A DNA stretch of 64,000 bases from Heterotrichella gracilis (Eukaryota > Sar > Xanthophyceae > Tribonematales > Xanthonemataceae). Made by a program: the position numbers and the translations under genes. Each line of letters opens with the position of its first letter. The stretch's first letter is position 1. Shown one piece after another: positions 1-11,076 of the stretch. The stretch is taken from contig JAULBX010017747.1 of the NCBI GenBank assembly GCA_032358255.1, positions 244,496 through 308,495 on the forward strand. Reading direction: 5' to 3'. The notes beneath the pieces are model-generated. The model saw only the letters and a program-made list of their open reading frames with translations, was not told where the DNA came from and did no database searches.

Positions 1-117
1 TATGGAGCTACAGAACATCAACTGAGGTCCTCGTTCCAGTCAGCATGAACAACCCGCAATGGAGTGGCACTTCAGTGCGCATGCGTGGGACCAATGTCAT
101 GCCCGGCAACGGTTGGA

Positions 118-140
118 AATACCTAAATTATTTAGGTATT
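118..140. repeat. Short perfect inverted repeat
   Basis: Two perfect 10-bp arms (AATACCTAAA and TTTAGGTATT) enclose a 3-nt loop. It lies downstream of the minus-strand PQ-loop gene, whose stop is at 649, so it may fall in or beyond that gene's 3' UTR. It could act as a transcript-end hairpin, but no function can be shown. I see no supported gene in 1-648. Confidence 0.5.
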
Positions 141-648
141 ATACGTTTGCGTAACTGCAACAAGTGTCCACAACCGTATAGACATGGGAAAAGACTGAAA
201 GCAGTTCAATGTGCGGCACAAAGGTACACGTGATGCCCTGCTGCCGTTGTCAATATGCACTGCGTAATGTTGCCAAGTGCACGCGTGGCACACACCAATG
301 CAGCCAATATTCCACCCATTCTGATTTGCATGTGTACGAGTGTGCTGCAAACCTTGCCTCAGTCACAACCGCCCCCAGGCCCCAGCGCCATCGTTGCATT
401 GTCATACGCCATGGTGCATGCCGCCCCAGTACCAATCCATGGAAATGTGCACAAGCACAGCTGGCCCACGCTATAATGCCACAGCCCTGCACTGCCATCC
501 CACTGAGCTGAGTTGCAGGAGCCTAGCCAGGCCTTGGCAGCATATGTCCCAGCCCAAGGTATCATGCTGCATCTGCACCTCGCCTGGCCGCTCCCCCGCC
601 CAGCCTGCCAGTCCACCCGCATGCCCCAGCGCAGCGTCTGGCTAATTG

Positions 649-2706
649 CTATAACACCTCCGCACCCCCCAGCAGCGGCTGCCGCGCCCCGTCCTCCTCC
701 TTCTTCCTCTTCCCGTTGTAAAACACCCCCTGGCTGTAGATGGTGACGTCCAGCGACACAGTCCCCAGGCTGCCGATCAGCCACGGCAGCTGCTGCAGAA
801 GCCGCTGCAGCGAGTAGGTCCTGATGATGATGCCGAGGCCGTAGCTGCTGTTGGCCGCCATGGCGCACACAAACATGCCCATGGCCAGGCCCTCCACCGA
901 GCGGCGCTGCGCGTTGCGGATGATCTGCGACACCCGCGAGCACAGGTACAGGACCGAGGAGATGTAGCCCAGCACCGTGCCCACCGCCCTGCAGGCGGGA
1001 GAGGGCGCGCGTCAGTGGGAGGCGGCGGCTGCGGGGTGGGCATGCGTGCGGGCCCGGTGGTGTGTGGCCGCCATTGACTCCAAGTACAGTGCACATGTGC
1101 ATGCATCATCGGAGCTAATACCCCAACAGTCAACAGCCGCTGCCTCCCAACAACTATGCATGCACCACAACAATTCCCTTGCTCACCGTAGCCATTGCAA
1201 CTGGCCTGGGTCGCCCGAATGCTCCATCAGCATGCGCCCGCCATGTACCGCCCTCACCCCACCACCGCCCGCTGCAGCGCTCAGCTGCCAGTGCAGGAGC
1301 ACAACAGAACCAATCGCCAGCAGGGCACTGCAGAACATGGGTGAAAGCGTTTGCATCGACGGCGGAATGGCTGCAATGTAGCGTGACAACATGTGGTCGG
1401 CAGTGCCAGGTAGATGCATGGGCAGCACTGCGTCGCACCTTGCTGGCTTGCCCACCAGGCCTGGCCGAAGGGTTGCCATTCCCTCTACCGGCATCAGCGG
1501 GTTTGCTTCCACCTCCTCCCCTTCCGCTGTGTCCTGGCATGACGGAATGGCATATTAGGGGCCTAAATCCCTCGTCACATGCAACCCATGCACGCATGCA
1601 CGTATAAACCCATTTAAGACTGCTGGCATGTATTGTTTACATCACATCTGCGTACTGCACATTGATCCCGTTCAATCCATGTGTATTCAGGGCGTGATAC
1701 ACCTATGCTGATAGACCACTGGGCACATGATTCTAGAAAGATAGAGGTATGCCACGAATACCGAGTCGGTACATGGCATGACAGTGAGTGCCACTGGGTG
1801 ATGATGCCCCTCATTTACTGGTACCTGTGGTTGGCTAGCATCACCCTCAGTGCCATCCTGGCCGGTGAGTCGGTGTGGTTGGTGATGGTGGTGGTGGTGT
1901 CGGTGCGCATGGTGGTGGTGCCGTTGCGCAAACACGTACAGCCGCTCTCGCCGCCGCTGCAGTGTGCTGTAGTAGATGTACTGTAGCATGAGCAACATAT
2001 CCATGAAGATGAAATACCTGCGCATAAAGAACCATGCTAAATCAAGGGCAGGCATGATTTGCATAAGCGGAATATTAACAATTGCTGATGTCATTCTTGC
2101 TGGCAAGGATCGCTTTTGAGCATGCGCATGGCGGTATGACGCTGTACAGAGAACATGGTTACTCACGTTGCCGTGAACAGTGTGGTTGGCAGCTGCTCCC
2201 CATTCAGCAGTGATCCCAGTAGGTTGAAGGTATCGCCCTGCACGCAACATCCGCTTGTTCATATCTCGTGCAGGTGGCCAGGTCTATCACACTATGCTGC
2301 AAGCTGAGACTGTTGTGATGCATGGGACAAACGCACCAGCAGCCACTGTGCCAGGAACCACGCGCTCAGTGCCTCTGCGCTTTTAGTTTTGAAGTTCTTC
2401 AGGAACTGAGGTATCTGCGCCACCATCCAAAGCATGATCGACATCAGGCTGATGATGAAGCCGGTCATGTCTCGAGTGCTGCAATAAGGAGTTACTTGTT
2501 ATAGGCTTTCAATACCCACACCGTTTGAGGGGAAAGCCTACAAAACAACGTTCACCCAGACAGTACACGATCAACAGGCTGTACAACGATGACTCTTATC
2601 TCTTCAACCAGTGCGCAACTGCCCGCCGTACTTACTTATATATACAGTCATAGAGGTAAGTCTGAATGAACTGGTTGGCACCAGGCTGACATTGGGCCCC
2701 TCCCAT
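649..2706 (-). CDS. PQ-loop repeat transporter (YPQ/PQLC2-type vacuolar/lysosomal amino-acid exporter family)
   Basis: Six exons on the minus strand join in phase: 2706-2636, 2478-2337, 2237-2167, 2017-1940, 1327-1187 and 988-649, giving about 280 residues. The first PQ motif lies in exon 2 (VAQIPQFLKNFKTKSAEAL) and the second in the last exon (SRVSQIIRNAQRRSVEGL). Around them are the hydrophobic segments of a seven-helix PQ-loop protein. The signature opening YDCIYNTRDMTGF is created exactly by the exon 1/2 junction, which supports the model. Family members export cationic amino acids or cystine from vacuoles or lysosomes using the proton gradient; substrate and compartment here are inferred. 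The C-terminus is basic/acidic and ends in QPLLGGAEVL, a leucine pair of the kind seen in lysosomal sorting tails. The start is uncertain: ATG at 2706 is the first in-frame one, but the frame stays open upstream to about 2826 and another 5' exon is possible. Confidence 0.85.
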
Positions 2707-3000
2707 AGTGAAGTATAAATTGTTAAGTGCACTCTCAGCCGAGTCAACCACGACAGCAAAGGGATGCCAATTGGTCTGTCCTGTAGCATTCCTGCACCAA
2801 AAATTCACTCGGCAATGCTGAACCACGCTACACTTTTAGGTGTTATCCAAACTACCTGTGCACAAGACAATTGCTGCGTGGCCAAGCCACTAGGACACCC
2901 CATACTCAATACAATTGGAGAAGAGATACAGCTTCCCTTATTCCTTTATGCTAGGGTTTTGCTTCCAGGCCGGTGAATTAACTGTTTGCATGCCGTGATT

Positions 3001-3048
3001 GGAACAACAACAACAACAACAACACATGTAATTTGCAAATTACATGTG
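3001..3048. repeat. (AAC)n microsatellite followed by a 26-nt perfect palindrome
   Basis: A run of about seven CAA/AAC units (3003-3024) runs into a perfect 26-bp palindrome (3023-3048) centred on TTTGCAAA. The stretch lies in the spacer between the divergently transcribed PQ-loop and COX5C genes (2707-3745), which otherwise shows no supported gene. A palindrome without a loop is typical of a dyad binding site or cruciform rather than an RNA hairpin. Confidence 0.7.
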
Positions 3049-3745
3049 AGATAAACATGCTGTGTCAGTCCGTACAACAACACAGAAATACCCAGTTCTG
3101 AACCCAACTCTCGCCGCTGTTACCTTATGTCAGCAATTCAAGATTGCATCCGGCTAGGCTCCTCAGAGAAGGAACCTGGCATGGGTCTGCGATGCATGCA
3201 TACTGGGCGATGGTCCCCAACCCATTCAACACCGCGTGCATATTTCAAACAAACCCACGCGGTTCGAAAAATGTCTCCGAATATATGTTAACATAGCAGC
3301 ACACGAGCCAGGAGCGGCAGGTTATGCGCACAGTTGGTGGCTGCTCATCGAATGCATGCGATGGGACTGGGTGCAGGTCCGTCACTGGCTGCTGCTCACG
3401 ACACGCCGGATACACCAGCAGGCTTTCCCAAGTATTTCAGCAGTCTGCTGCTGCTCATAAACGCTTGCAAAGTGTTTGAGCAAATGGATCCCGAGCCCTC
3501 GTGTCCCGTCCTCGTTGCACCAATATTATCCTCGCAAGGCACGTCTCGTCTTGTTTGCATGCACAGTGACCTACTTCTACAGCGAAGGTAGCCCGGTAGC
3601 AGCAGATATGCAAAACGGTTGAGCGGTCCCTGTCGTGTCTCCCTATTTGACCGGTTGCTAGTTCCCAAGAGGAGCTTGGTGGCTCCAGCGAGCCGTGCTC
3701 TACCCAACCCCTTAGACCCCTAGAAGGAGGCTGATTCTGGACAAG

Positions 3746-4059
3746 ATGTCGGGCAGCAAAGCGGTGATTCACGCTGCCAAGATGTTCACAACTACTGGGC
3801 AGGCCAGCAAGGTGTCTGTGGTGAAGGAAATCGTCATGGGGTCCGCTCTGGGCCTGGCTTTCGGCTTCGTCTGGAAGGTATCTGCCAAACTGACAATGCT
3901 TCCTCTGCTATGCCAAATTGCTGGGCAAGGTTTACTCTCATTTCTGCTTTTTGGAAGCCTGTGTCTTTAAAGCCTTCTTCTGCGTTGCAGACATGGCACT
4001 GGAACGAGATGAGGAAAGTGGACACTTACTACAGGACCCTGGAAGCAGCCAGGAGTTAG
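3746..4059 (+). CDS. COX5C: Cytochrome c oxidase subunit 5C (COX5C-like)
   Basis: Two exons, 3746-3877 and 3991-4059, encode 66 residues, the length expected of this plant-type subunit. The middle reads VSVVKEIVMGSALGLAFGFVWK, a single transmembrane helix preceded by the conserved VVKE. The second exon gives TWHWNEMRKVDTYYRTLE, matching the family's HHWNE-x-RKT-x-x-FYxLLE tail. The protein is a small accessory subunit of mitochondrial complex IV in the inner membrane. There is no cleavable presequence, as usual for the family. The ATG at 3746 is the first in frame. The intron (3878-3990) is GT-AG with a TTGCAG acceptor. The function assignment rests on recognised pattern, not an alignment. 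Confidence 0.9.
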
Positions 4060-5605
4060 CTTGCCTCTGCATCTGGAGCTGACAGCTGGAGCTCACATGC
4101 GTTTACCTAACATGCTGAGGTGTCTTGCCTTTATGACTTATACTCTGTACGGCAGCTTACTACTAAAGGATTGAACACCCTGGGACACTTTCTTCTCTGT
4201 AACCTCCTTGGCGTTCACTGGGATCCTCCACTGGGCCTGTACCGAGGTTCTGACACTCGGCACACTGCAAGATGCAGGAAACCTGCTGCTCTTAAGCAAC
4301 AGCAGCATACGCATGGTCCATGTCCTTGTCTTTCAGCTGACTCACCTTCCCATGTGTTGCTCAAGGAGGTTGGACAGCGGCGATTGTTCCACAGAGTTGC
4401 ACCAACCTCGTTCAATTTCAACAACATGCCCATGGTGACTGCAGCATTGTTGTCCCTGCTACTGGCATACTGGCAGTGGCGCATCCAGTAGGATAAGGCA
4501 ATTGATCATGGGTGGGGGTGGGGGTGGGGGCACAGTCCAATTTTGCCGCTGAGGCTTGGCAGATACAGATCTCCAAGTAAACAGCAACATCAGTGCAGTC
4601 AAGCAGCGGTACAGACAGGTGAAATAGGGCGAGGTTCAGCACGTCAAAGGGGTTGCACAGGAGGGCGCGCCCTGCTTCACCTTGCATTGCTGGCAACAGG
4701 GGATGGCTGCGTCCTGCTCTGCAACTGGTTTGCTAACAGAAAAGCCAGCTGCGTGATGTGCACCATTTTTTGCATGCTCATGAGCTCATCTGCAGCCCTA
4801 GTGTACTTGATATGTGCTGTTGCAACCTGTGCAGCCATGCATGGCGGCACCAGTACAAGGGCCCTTGTTGCTCATGGGGCTGTTGAACAGTTATTATTCC
4901 ATGCCACTTCACAAGCATGGCTGGTGCAGGGCTGGCAAGGATTTGCATTGCTGCAGCTGTGCGATTGAGCCATGGCACTGGCTCGTGGTCTTATGTCAAG
5001 GGTAGGCTGCCCACAGTGACTGGCAGTCCCGCCTGGCGCAAGGAAGGAAACGTTAGGGTGCAAATCTCAGGGGTGAATTAAAAGTAAGACTATGCAGAAA
5101 TGCTTCGTACAGCTGTACGCCTTCAGCTAACATACACTGCTTGCAAGCATGAAGATGATTGTGATGACTAACGTTGAACACTGACTGGAAAACCCCTTTG
5201 AAAACCCTAGAGAACCCTACATTAACATGCCACATTAATGGCGCCACCACGGTGAACTTGAGCCGAAGACTTCTAGAGGAAGTCATATAGAGTGGGAAAC
5301 TTATTGGTAACCAGCTGAACCCCGCTACGCTGTATCTGTGTGACATATAGCTGTGTTGCAGTGCGCTGACTGCAGTGTGTTGAGTTTGAATTTGACTCCT
5401 CGGCAGTTCACCGTTCCAGTGCCACGCCCCAACCCCGTTGAATACCCCTCACCAATAGAACCGTGACTGTTGTATACAACGACTTCCAAACATGTATTTG
5501 AACGGGTAGCGTGCCTGTTGCGCGTGACGCTTTTAAGTGACATGCCGCAGTGACCCCACTTGCAGCCAAACAGCGTGAAGAGCAGGTGTGTATACATCTT
5601 ACAAG
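4060..5605. other. Spacer with a G-rich tract
   Basis: This holds the 3' UTR of COX5C and the upstream region of the next plus-strand gene. I see no supported coding exon. A run of G3-G5 blocks separated by single T (4510-4530) has the form of a G-quadruplex on the plus strand. Open frames of 60-140 codons here have no codon bias, recognisable motif or splice support. Confidence 0.5.
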
Positions 5606-7453
5606 ATGTCAGAAGCTGGCAACCCTTTGAGACAAAGCCCTGGGGTAGTCTTTGCAGAGTCAGCTTTGCTGCGAAACCGCACCCTCCGCAACTATTTGAA
5701 TGGTTACAGCATGGAATCGTGGCCCGATGTGGTGAAGTTCACCATGTTGTATGGTCACTTGTGCTTGGCCAAACAGTTTGGACCCACGCGGTTGACAGTG
5801 GATGAGATCAAGAACGCCATCCTGCAGCTTCAAACCACCACTATCGCAGAGCACGCTGTGCCAAACCTACAGCAGCAGATAATGGCACTGGAGGAAAAGC
5901 TGGCAGGTGCAAGGGAGGTTATTGAGCAGGTGTGGCCTTGGGTATCAAGTTGACTGTTGACAATTTTATTTAAGTGATCAGTGAATAACAATAGGATTTT
6001 GTTATGCAGATGGAGCACAAAGCCCCAACAGGAACTTTGGGTCACCATGGCACTGCGCAACCACTGACCAGGCCTGCGGGTTTGAAGACAGACAAGGAGA
6101 ATGTGAAGCCAACTGCTGGAAAGAAAAAGGTATGTGAACCCTGCAGGGTAAAAGATTGACATAAGCCTTTGCGGGTGGGTTTTTATTTTACTGGCCAAGG
6201 TGAAGTCTTTATTCACTGTGCGCGTGTGGGCAGGTTGTCAGGCCGGGTTACAGTGTGTACCCTGACTGGTGGTGGGCCTACCAGCCTGATCCGGCCAGGA
6301 AACCACGGCGTTCACTGGAACCGCGCCCTCAACCCCGGCTGGCGTATTCGCTGCCAGCAGCAACCAACAAGGCGCGTGGCCTGAAAGCTATACATCAAGA
6401 TGACATGGTGACAACGAGGTACCTGCGGGTTTCAAGCAGCGGCTATGGCCCCACAACTTCCAAGGTACATCATTATGGCGTTTTGAAGGATGGCCAATTG
6501 CTCACAGGTTATGTATCCCGCATTTATATTGCTAGTTGGCTGGTCTGGTTTGAACTGTGCACAACCATGCAGGCCAGAGAGGAAGCCCTGCGGCGACAAT
6601 CAATCAGCGGACCCACAGGTAAACACCATTGGCTGCTCTCGCAGCTGCAGAAACCATGACACGTTGGAAAAAAGCTGTACAGTAATTGGTGCCTCCCCCT
6701 TGCCGCAGCGCAAGAGTGGAAACAGAAGCTGCGGGAGGTGGAATCAAAGGTCAAGGTGCAGGTGGAGCATGACAAAGCCTTGGCTGCCATCAGGAAAGGG
6801 AAGCTGCAGCTGGATGTGCGGATTCACCGGAGCAGGTAGTTTTGATGCTCGTGTGTCCTTCAGTAAAAAATGAAAATTTCCTGCTTGGTACGCACATGGC
6901 TGTCACGGTAATATTTGGGGTTCGTGCTTGATTTGGTTGTTGAAAATTTTCCCTTTGCAGGTCAGCATCGCCGCGGCGGCCTGTCCCCAGTCAGCCCAGA
7001 GCCACCACAACCTCGCATGAGCTGCATGAAGGTGTGCGCAGAAGCTGGTCGGTGCCAACCGCGGAGGCATTTGGGCAGAGCATGGGGCTCAGCTTGGACA
7101 GGGACAGGGCCATTAGCATCGGCAGTGAGCACCAGGCGCCTGGGGAAAGCCAGGTCCATGCAGTGCATGGCCAGCACACAGAACCAGCGTATATGGAAGA
7201 CGATGAATCAAGCATGGACTCCAGCACTGACCTGCCAGCAATCGGGGTGGCGCCTTCTCCAGGGGAGCAATCGGTGGGCGATGCAGATGTGGAGGAGGGC
7301 TCGCCACAGCAGCAGCATTCCCCACTAAGGGAGCTCCGTTCTCCAACTAAGCCGAAAATGCACCTGCATGTGCACCTTGCTCATGCGCCTACCGAGGAGC
7401 CCCAGCCCGTTGTGAAGAAGCAGCCATGGAAGCTTGACTTTGGGCACTTGTGA
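5606..7453 (+). CDS. Unrecognised helical protein with basic Pro/Ser-rich middle
   Basis: Six exons join in phase: 5606-5929, 6010-6129, 6234-6464, 6573-6618, 6709-6835 and 6961-7453, giving 446 residues. I do not recognise the family. Residues about 10-75 look like a folded helical domain (FAESALLRNRTLRNYLNGY, then WPDVVKFTMLYGHLCLAKQF). A short coiled coil follows around 85-108 (PNLQQQIMALEEKLAGAREV). The middle is basic and includes PDWWWAYQPDP. A second charged helix comes from the fifth exon (EWKQKLREVESKVKVQVEHD). The C-terminal third is disordered, with acidic/Ser-rich stretches and RSPTKPKMH. The architecture suggests a scaffold or cytoskeletal/centrosomal adaptor, but that is inference only. 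No transit peptide or membrane segment is visible. The next ATG upstream (5588) is in frame; 5606 is preferred because MSEAG gives the better context. Confidence 0.75.
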
Positions 7454-8475
7454 TCATGCCGCTCAATGCAGGGCAGCGCGTCACAATCAGCAGGTGTTCC
7501 AGTGGCAAATTACTCCCAGATTGTTCCAATTGGCTCACCACCCTCAAGGAGCATACGTTGAAACTGAGTCAGGCCAGCTTCCATGGCCTGCTGCCTTACC
7601 AAATCATTTAAATTTTAACTGATATTTGCACATTATTTTCTGGAAATTATACGCTCAATGTGGAAAAGGACCCTGGTTGACAATACAACCTTGTTTGCGT
7701 TATTGGAAAGCAAGAGAAATACTGAGCTGCACTGCATTCTTCATTTTCTGGGAATGCCATTTGTAATGTTTTAGCTCAGCTTGTTGGCATGTATGCTTCC
7801 ACCTTGACAACCCAGGTCCTGGAAAACTAGTCCACAACAACTGCCAAATTTAAAAGCGCTCTTTTGAACACAGAAACTGAAGGGTGTTGCGTGTACATGC
7901 ACGGCCAAAGCCGAGCCCAAGCGGACTAGATGGCATATTTGACTACCAAGTACCCAGAACGTGTTGGCAATGCAGCCTGAAGGTTTGAAGCCGGGCTCAT
8001 GAGGGCCTTGCAGGCCTGTTGCATAGCTCAGGCACGCTGCTGTCTAAACCCTAGCTTAGGGTCACCAGTGACTGCGCGGACCACCACCCACCACCCACAA
8101 CATCGCGCCTCTACTGGTTTGCAGTGACAACACGTACTCTTAACCCCTAGTATGTGGTGTTTGCAGCTGTCACTCCAAACGAAGCAGTGAGAATTTTGTA
8201 CGTGTATTCGCCGCTTTCTCCGAAACTTCGTTAGGCCGAAGTGATTGCACATGCGTCATTGCTCCCACAACTGCTGCTGACAAACAGACACCTTCCTTTG
8301 CTCCACTTGCATACAGTGCAAACGCGGACACTTGGCTGAAATTACACTAGTTCCCTTGTCGCTTCTCGGTGCTGTGGTGGAGGTACAAGTAAAGCAGGCG
8401 GTGGCGTCTCCTTGAGCTGGAGGCGTAAGCGTCACCAAGCAAGGTCTCGGGTTTGCCCAACTGAGCGCACACAAC
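7454..8475. other. Spacer, no gene seen
   Basis: About 1 kb between two plus-strand genes, holding the 3' UTR of the upstream gene and the promoter of RbfA. It is AT-richer than flanking exons. A repeated CCACCCACCACCCAC string lies near 8082-8098. No supported open frame or RNA gene was seen. Confidence 0.4.
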
Positions 8476-10076
8476 ATGTTTCGCACTTTTGGTGGCTTCG
8501 TAGGACACACTCCAGTGCCTCAAGGGCACCGGTTTGGTGCCCATGGGGTCCACAAGGCCGGCTTCGTTAGCAGTCCAGGCGTCAAGCAAGGTATGTGGAC
8601 TGTTGGTCTCCAGCACAACTCCTTCCTTTTGTGTTCAGTCACCTAACATCATGTTCTATATTTTTGCAGCTCTGCAGAATGCACAAAGCAGGCGGAATGG
8701 GTTGTCGATAACTTGCATGGTATGGCGGTGATATGCATGCATAAAAATGCATGCATGCTTGCATGCCCTCAGGACCCACTGTACGTCTGCCTCTGGAGGT
8801 TGTCATTTAGCCTCTATATTTCATATCCGGGATAGCGCTGTTGCAACCTTCCTGGTGGCAGGCTTGAACTGAGTGTGGTACCCATGTCTTGTGGCCAGGC
8901 ACACCCCAGGCGTGTTGCTCGGGTATCAAAGCAGCTTGAGCGAGAGGTGGGCCAGCTATTTCTCTTCGACAAGGTATGATAATATGCATGTCTTTGGCAC
9001 TGCTGCTGAAAGGGTTCTTCCGCACTGTTCCTGTATGTCATGGCGTGGACACACAGCTTGCACTCCCCCCAGCTTGCACTCCAGTGGATCACTTCCCCTG
9101 ACACTATGGCCACATGCACATCGGCACAGGTGTTGCAGAATGCTGTCTGTCCGGAGAAGAAGCGCGGCATGGACGTTGCGCTATCAGCCATCGCTAGTGT
9201 GACAGAGGTCCGCGTGACCAACGACTTGCAAGTGGCCAAGGTGTATGTGTCCATCTTCAGCGACGACCAGGGCAAGGCAACAGCAATGGAAGGGCTCAAG
9301 CGCTTGGAGGGGTGCGTATAGCGCTTGTTGGCGTGACAAGGCCACCTGGTTTTGGGTGTTCTGATATAGCATTGCGAGGACTTGGCACATGCGCTGGACT
9401 GTCGGTGACAAGCACTAGTGTGTTTGGGGCAGCACTTGGCTGACACTGCTGTGCCTCACTGCAGGTATGTGCGCAAGCACATAGGGTCTGTGATGAGGTT
9501 GAGGCTTACTCCAGAAGTACGCTTTGTTCTGGATGACTCGTTGGAGAGGAGCGAAAGGGTGAGCGCAAGGCACCCATTTGTCGCTCAACAAGCATTGGTT
9601 TGGTCAATGTGTGCATGACTTTGCTCCTCCCCTGCATATTGCATATACTGGCTATTTCTCCATAGCACTTTCCGCATTAAACAGCCTCTCTGCACGGGGT
9701 ACCCGCTTGTGCAGTTTGCATTATCCGGCAGTGGACAGGCATCAGACTTAACAGCCGTTGCTTCTGCCCCTTCATCCAGGTTTTGAAGCTGCTGGACCAA
9801 ATAAACAAATCAAACAACGGCGAGGCTACGCTGGAGCCCCCACCAATAGCGCTGCCAGACGCAGCAGGTGACGATGACTTTGAGGACTTCGAGGACTTCA
9901 TGGATGGTGATGATGAGGACGAGGATGTGGATGGATTTCTGGACTTGGAGGATGAAGACCCAAGTAACTCGGTGATTGAGGCATTTCTGGCACAAGAAGC
10001 AGCAGGACAGCAACAGCCTGCTGGCAGGTCAGGGACGAGGGGCAGGGTGCGCAGCACAGCCAATAAGAAACGCTGA
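8476..10076 (+). CDS. RBFA: 30S ribosome-binding factor A, plastid-type (RbfA)
   Basis: Six exons join in phase: 8476-8590, 8670-8719, 8899-8973, 9130-9311, 9465-9558 and 9780-10076, giving 270 residues. The KH-like RbfA domain starts at RRVARVSKQLEREVGQLF. It continues through SVTEVRVTNDLQVAKVYVS and the DDQGKATAMEGLKRLEG turn, and ends with RKHIGSVMRLRLTPEVRFVL and DDSLERSER. The protein matures the 5' end of 16S rRNA in small-subunit assembly. About 50 N-terminal residues rich in Gly/Ser/Arg look like a chloroplast transit peptide. The C-terminal extension is very acidic (repeated Asp/Glu around DDDFEDFEDFMDGDDEDED) and is absent from bacterial RbfA. Organelle targeting to plastid rather than mitochondrion is inference. 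The acidic tail followed by a basic end is the odd part. Confidence 0.9.
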
Positions 10077-10632
10077 GACCAACTACAGTTGTCGTTGACA
10101 ATAACAAATACAAACCTCCACGCGCACCTTATATCGCATGAACATTAGTCTGTGTTTCCCTGCCTGCTTTGCTGTTAACTTTGCCCACGAGGTGCGTGTG
10201 CAGTAGGGCATTTGTTGCAGCATGGGTGCGAGGACTCAACAGCTGCCAATTGACAGTGTGGCTGCCACAGGCCGCGGCCCCAGATTGCGCAGTCATTCTT
10301 GTAAGGTTACAGTTGAAGAGAGTTTCCATACCCAGCTGACTACCATAGACTGTGCTGTACACCGTTGAATGGTGGCCAAACTTGTGTCAAGCTGCTGACC
10401 CAGCTGAGCAACAGGAGGGCGAGTTTGAAAATGCCCAAAGCACTCCATGTGTCAGAGTGCCGCACTCTGGTGGAAAATTGGGTTTCAGCGTCCACACATA
10501 GTCACTCTTGAAACCCAAATCGAAGAAAACACCCTCCAAGCTAGGCAAAGAAATTTCGTACGCTGTTCCAACCCAGGAAAACTGCACACACATAGGCATG
10601 TGGCACGGCTGTGACGTGAAATACTCCTGCCT
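10077..10632. other. Convergent 3' spacer
   Basis: This separates the ends of RbfA (plus) and HU (minus), so it holds two 3' UTRs. An inverted pair, roughly CAGAGTGCCGCACTCTG near 10455-10471, gives a 7-8 bp hairpin. No other gene is seen. Confidence 0.4.
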
Positions 10633-11076
10633 CTATGCGCTCTCAGCTGGGGTGCTGGCCACCTTTTCTTGGTACTTGGACTTCACCGCATCCTTGAACT
10701 GCTTCGCAGCTGAGAACGCTGGCACGCTGGTGGCAGCGATGGCAATTGCCGCGCCAGTCTGCGGGTTACGCCCCGTCCTTGCGGTCCTCTCCCTGGCCTC
10801 AAAAGCACCAAACCCAGACAGCGCCACTTTGTTGCCCTCGCTGACCTCGTGGATAACCTCGTTCAAGAAGGCTTGCACGATGGTCTCGGTGTCCTTCTTG
10901 GTCAAGCCCGTCTTGCCAGCCACTGCGTCAATCAGCTCCTTCTTCACCACTGCGGCAACCCTCGTGCAAGAAAGCCTGCGTTGGTGTGCATGTGGCCTTG
11001 GCGCACACAGCCGTTGAGCCCCGCTCACACTGCTCACGCTGCTGAGGCTGCTGCTGTGCATGCGTGCCTGCAGCAT
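10633..11076 (-). CDS. Bacterial-type HU DNA-binding protein, plastid-targeted
   Basis: A single-exon frame of 147 residues. After an N-terminal extension of about 43 Ser/Ala/Arg-rich residues (likely chloroplast transit peptide) comes the HU fold. It opens with VKKELIDAVAGKTGLTKKD, continues with the dimerisation helices, and then GNKVALSGFGAFEARERTAR. The DNA-wrapping arm reads GRNPQTGAAIAIAATSVPAF and is followed by SAAKQFKDAVK, close to the bacterial consensus. HU packs and bends DNA; in green algae a nuclear-encoded HU serves the chloroplast nucleoid. The ATG at 11076 is used because the frame upstream to 11169 begins without ATG and has no transit-peptide character. The lack of introns is unusual beside its intron-dense neighbours. 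Confidence 0.92.
   Translation of the reverse strand: MLQARMHSSSLSSVSSVSGAQRLCAPRPHAHQRRLSCTRVAAVVKKELIDAVAGKTGLTKKDTETIVQAFLNEVIHEVSEGNKVALSGFGAFEARERTARTGRNPQTGAAIAIAATSVPAFSAAKQFKDAVKSKYQEKVASTPAESA

Noticed and set aside
359-1102. A 247-codon minus-strand frame over the PQ-loop last exon
   Set aside because: It runs through the intron and reads the exon in the wrong frame; the PQ motif frame is the coding one.
1880-1920. His-rich run (CAC/CAT repeats) downstream of the fourth PQ-loop exon
   Set aside because: It lies past the GTACGT donor at 1939 and reads as intron microsatellite, not a histidine-rich protein segment.
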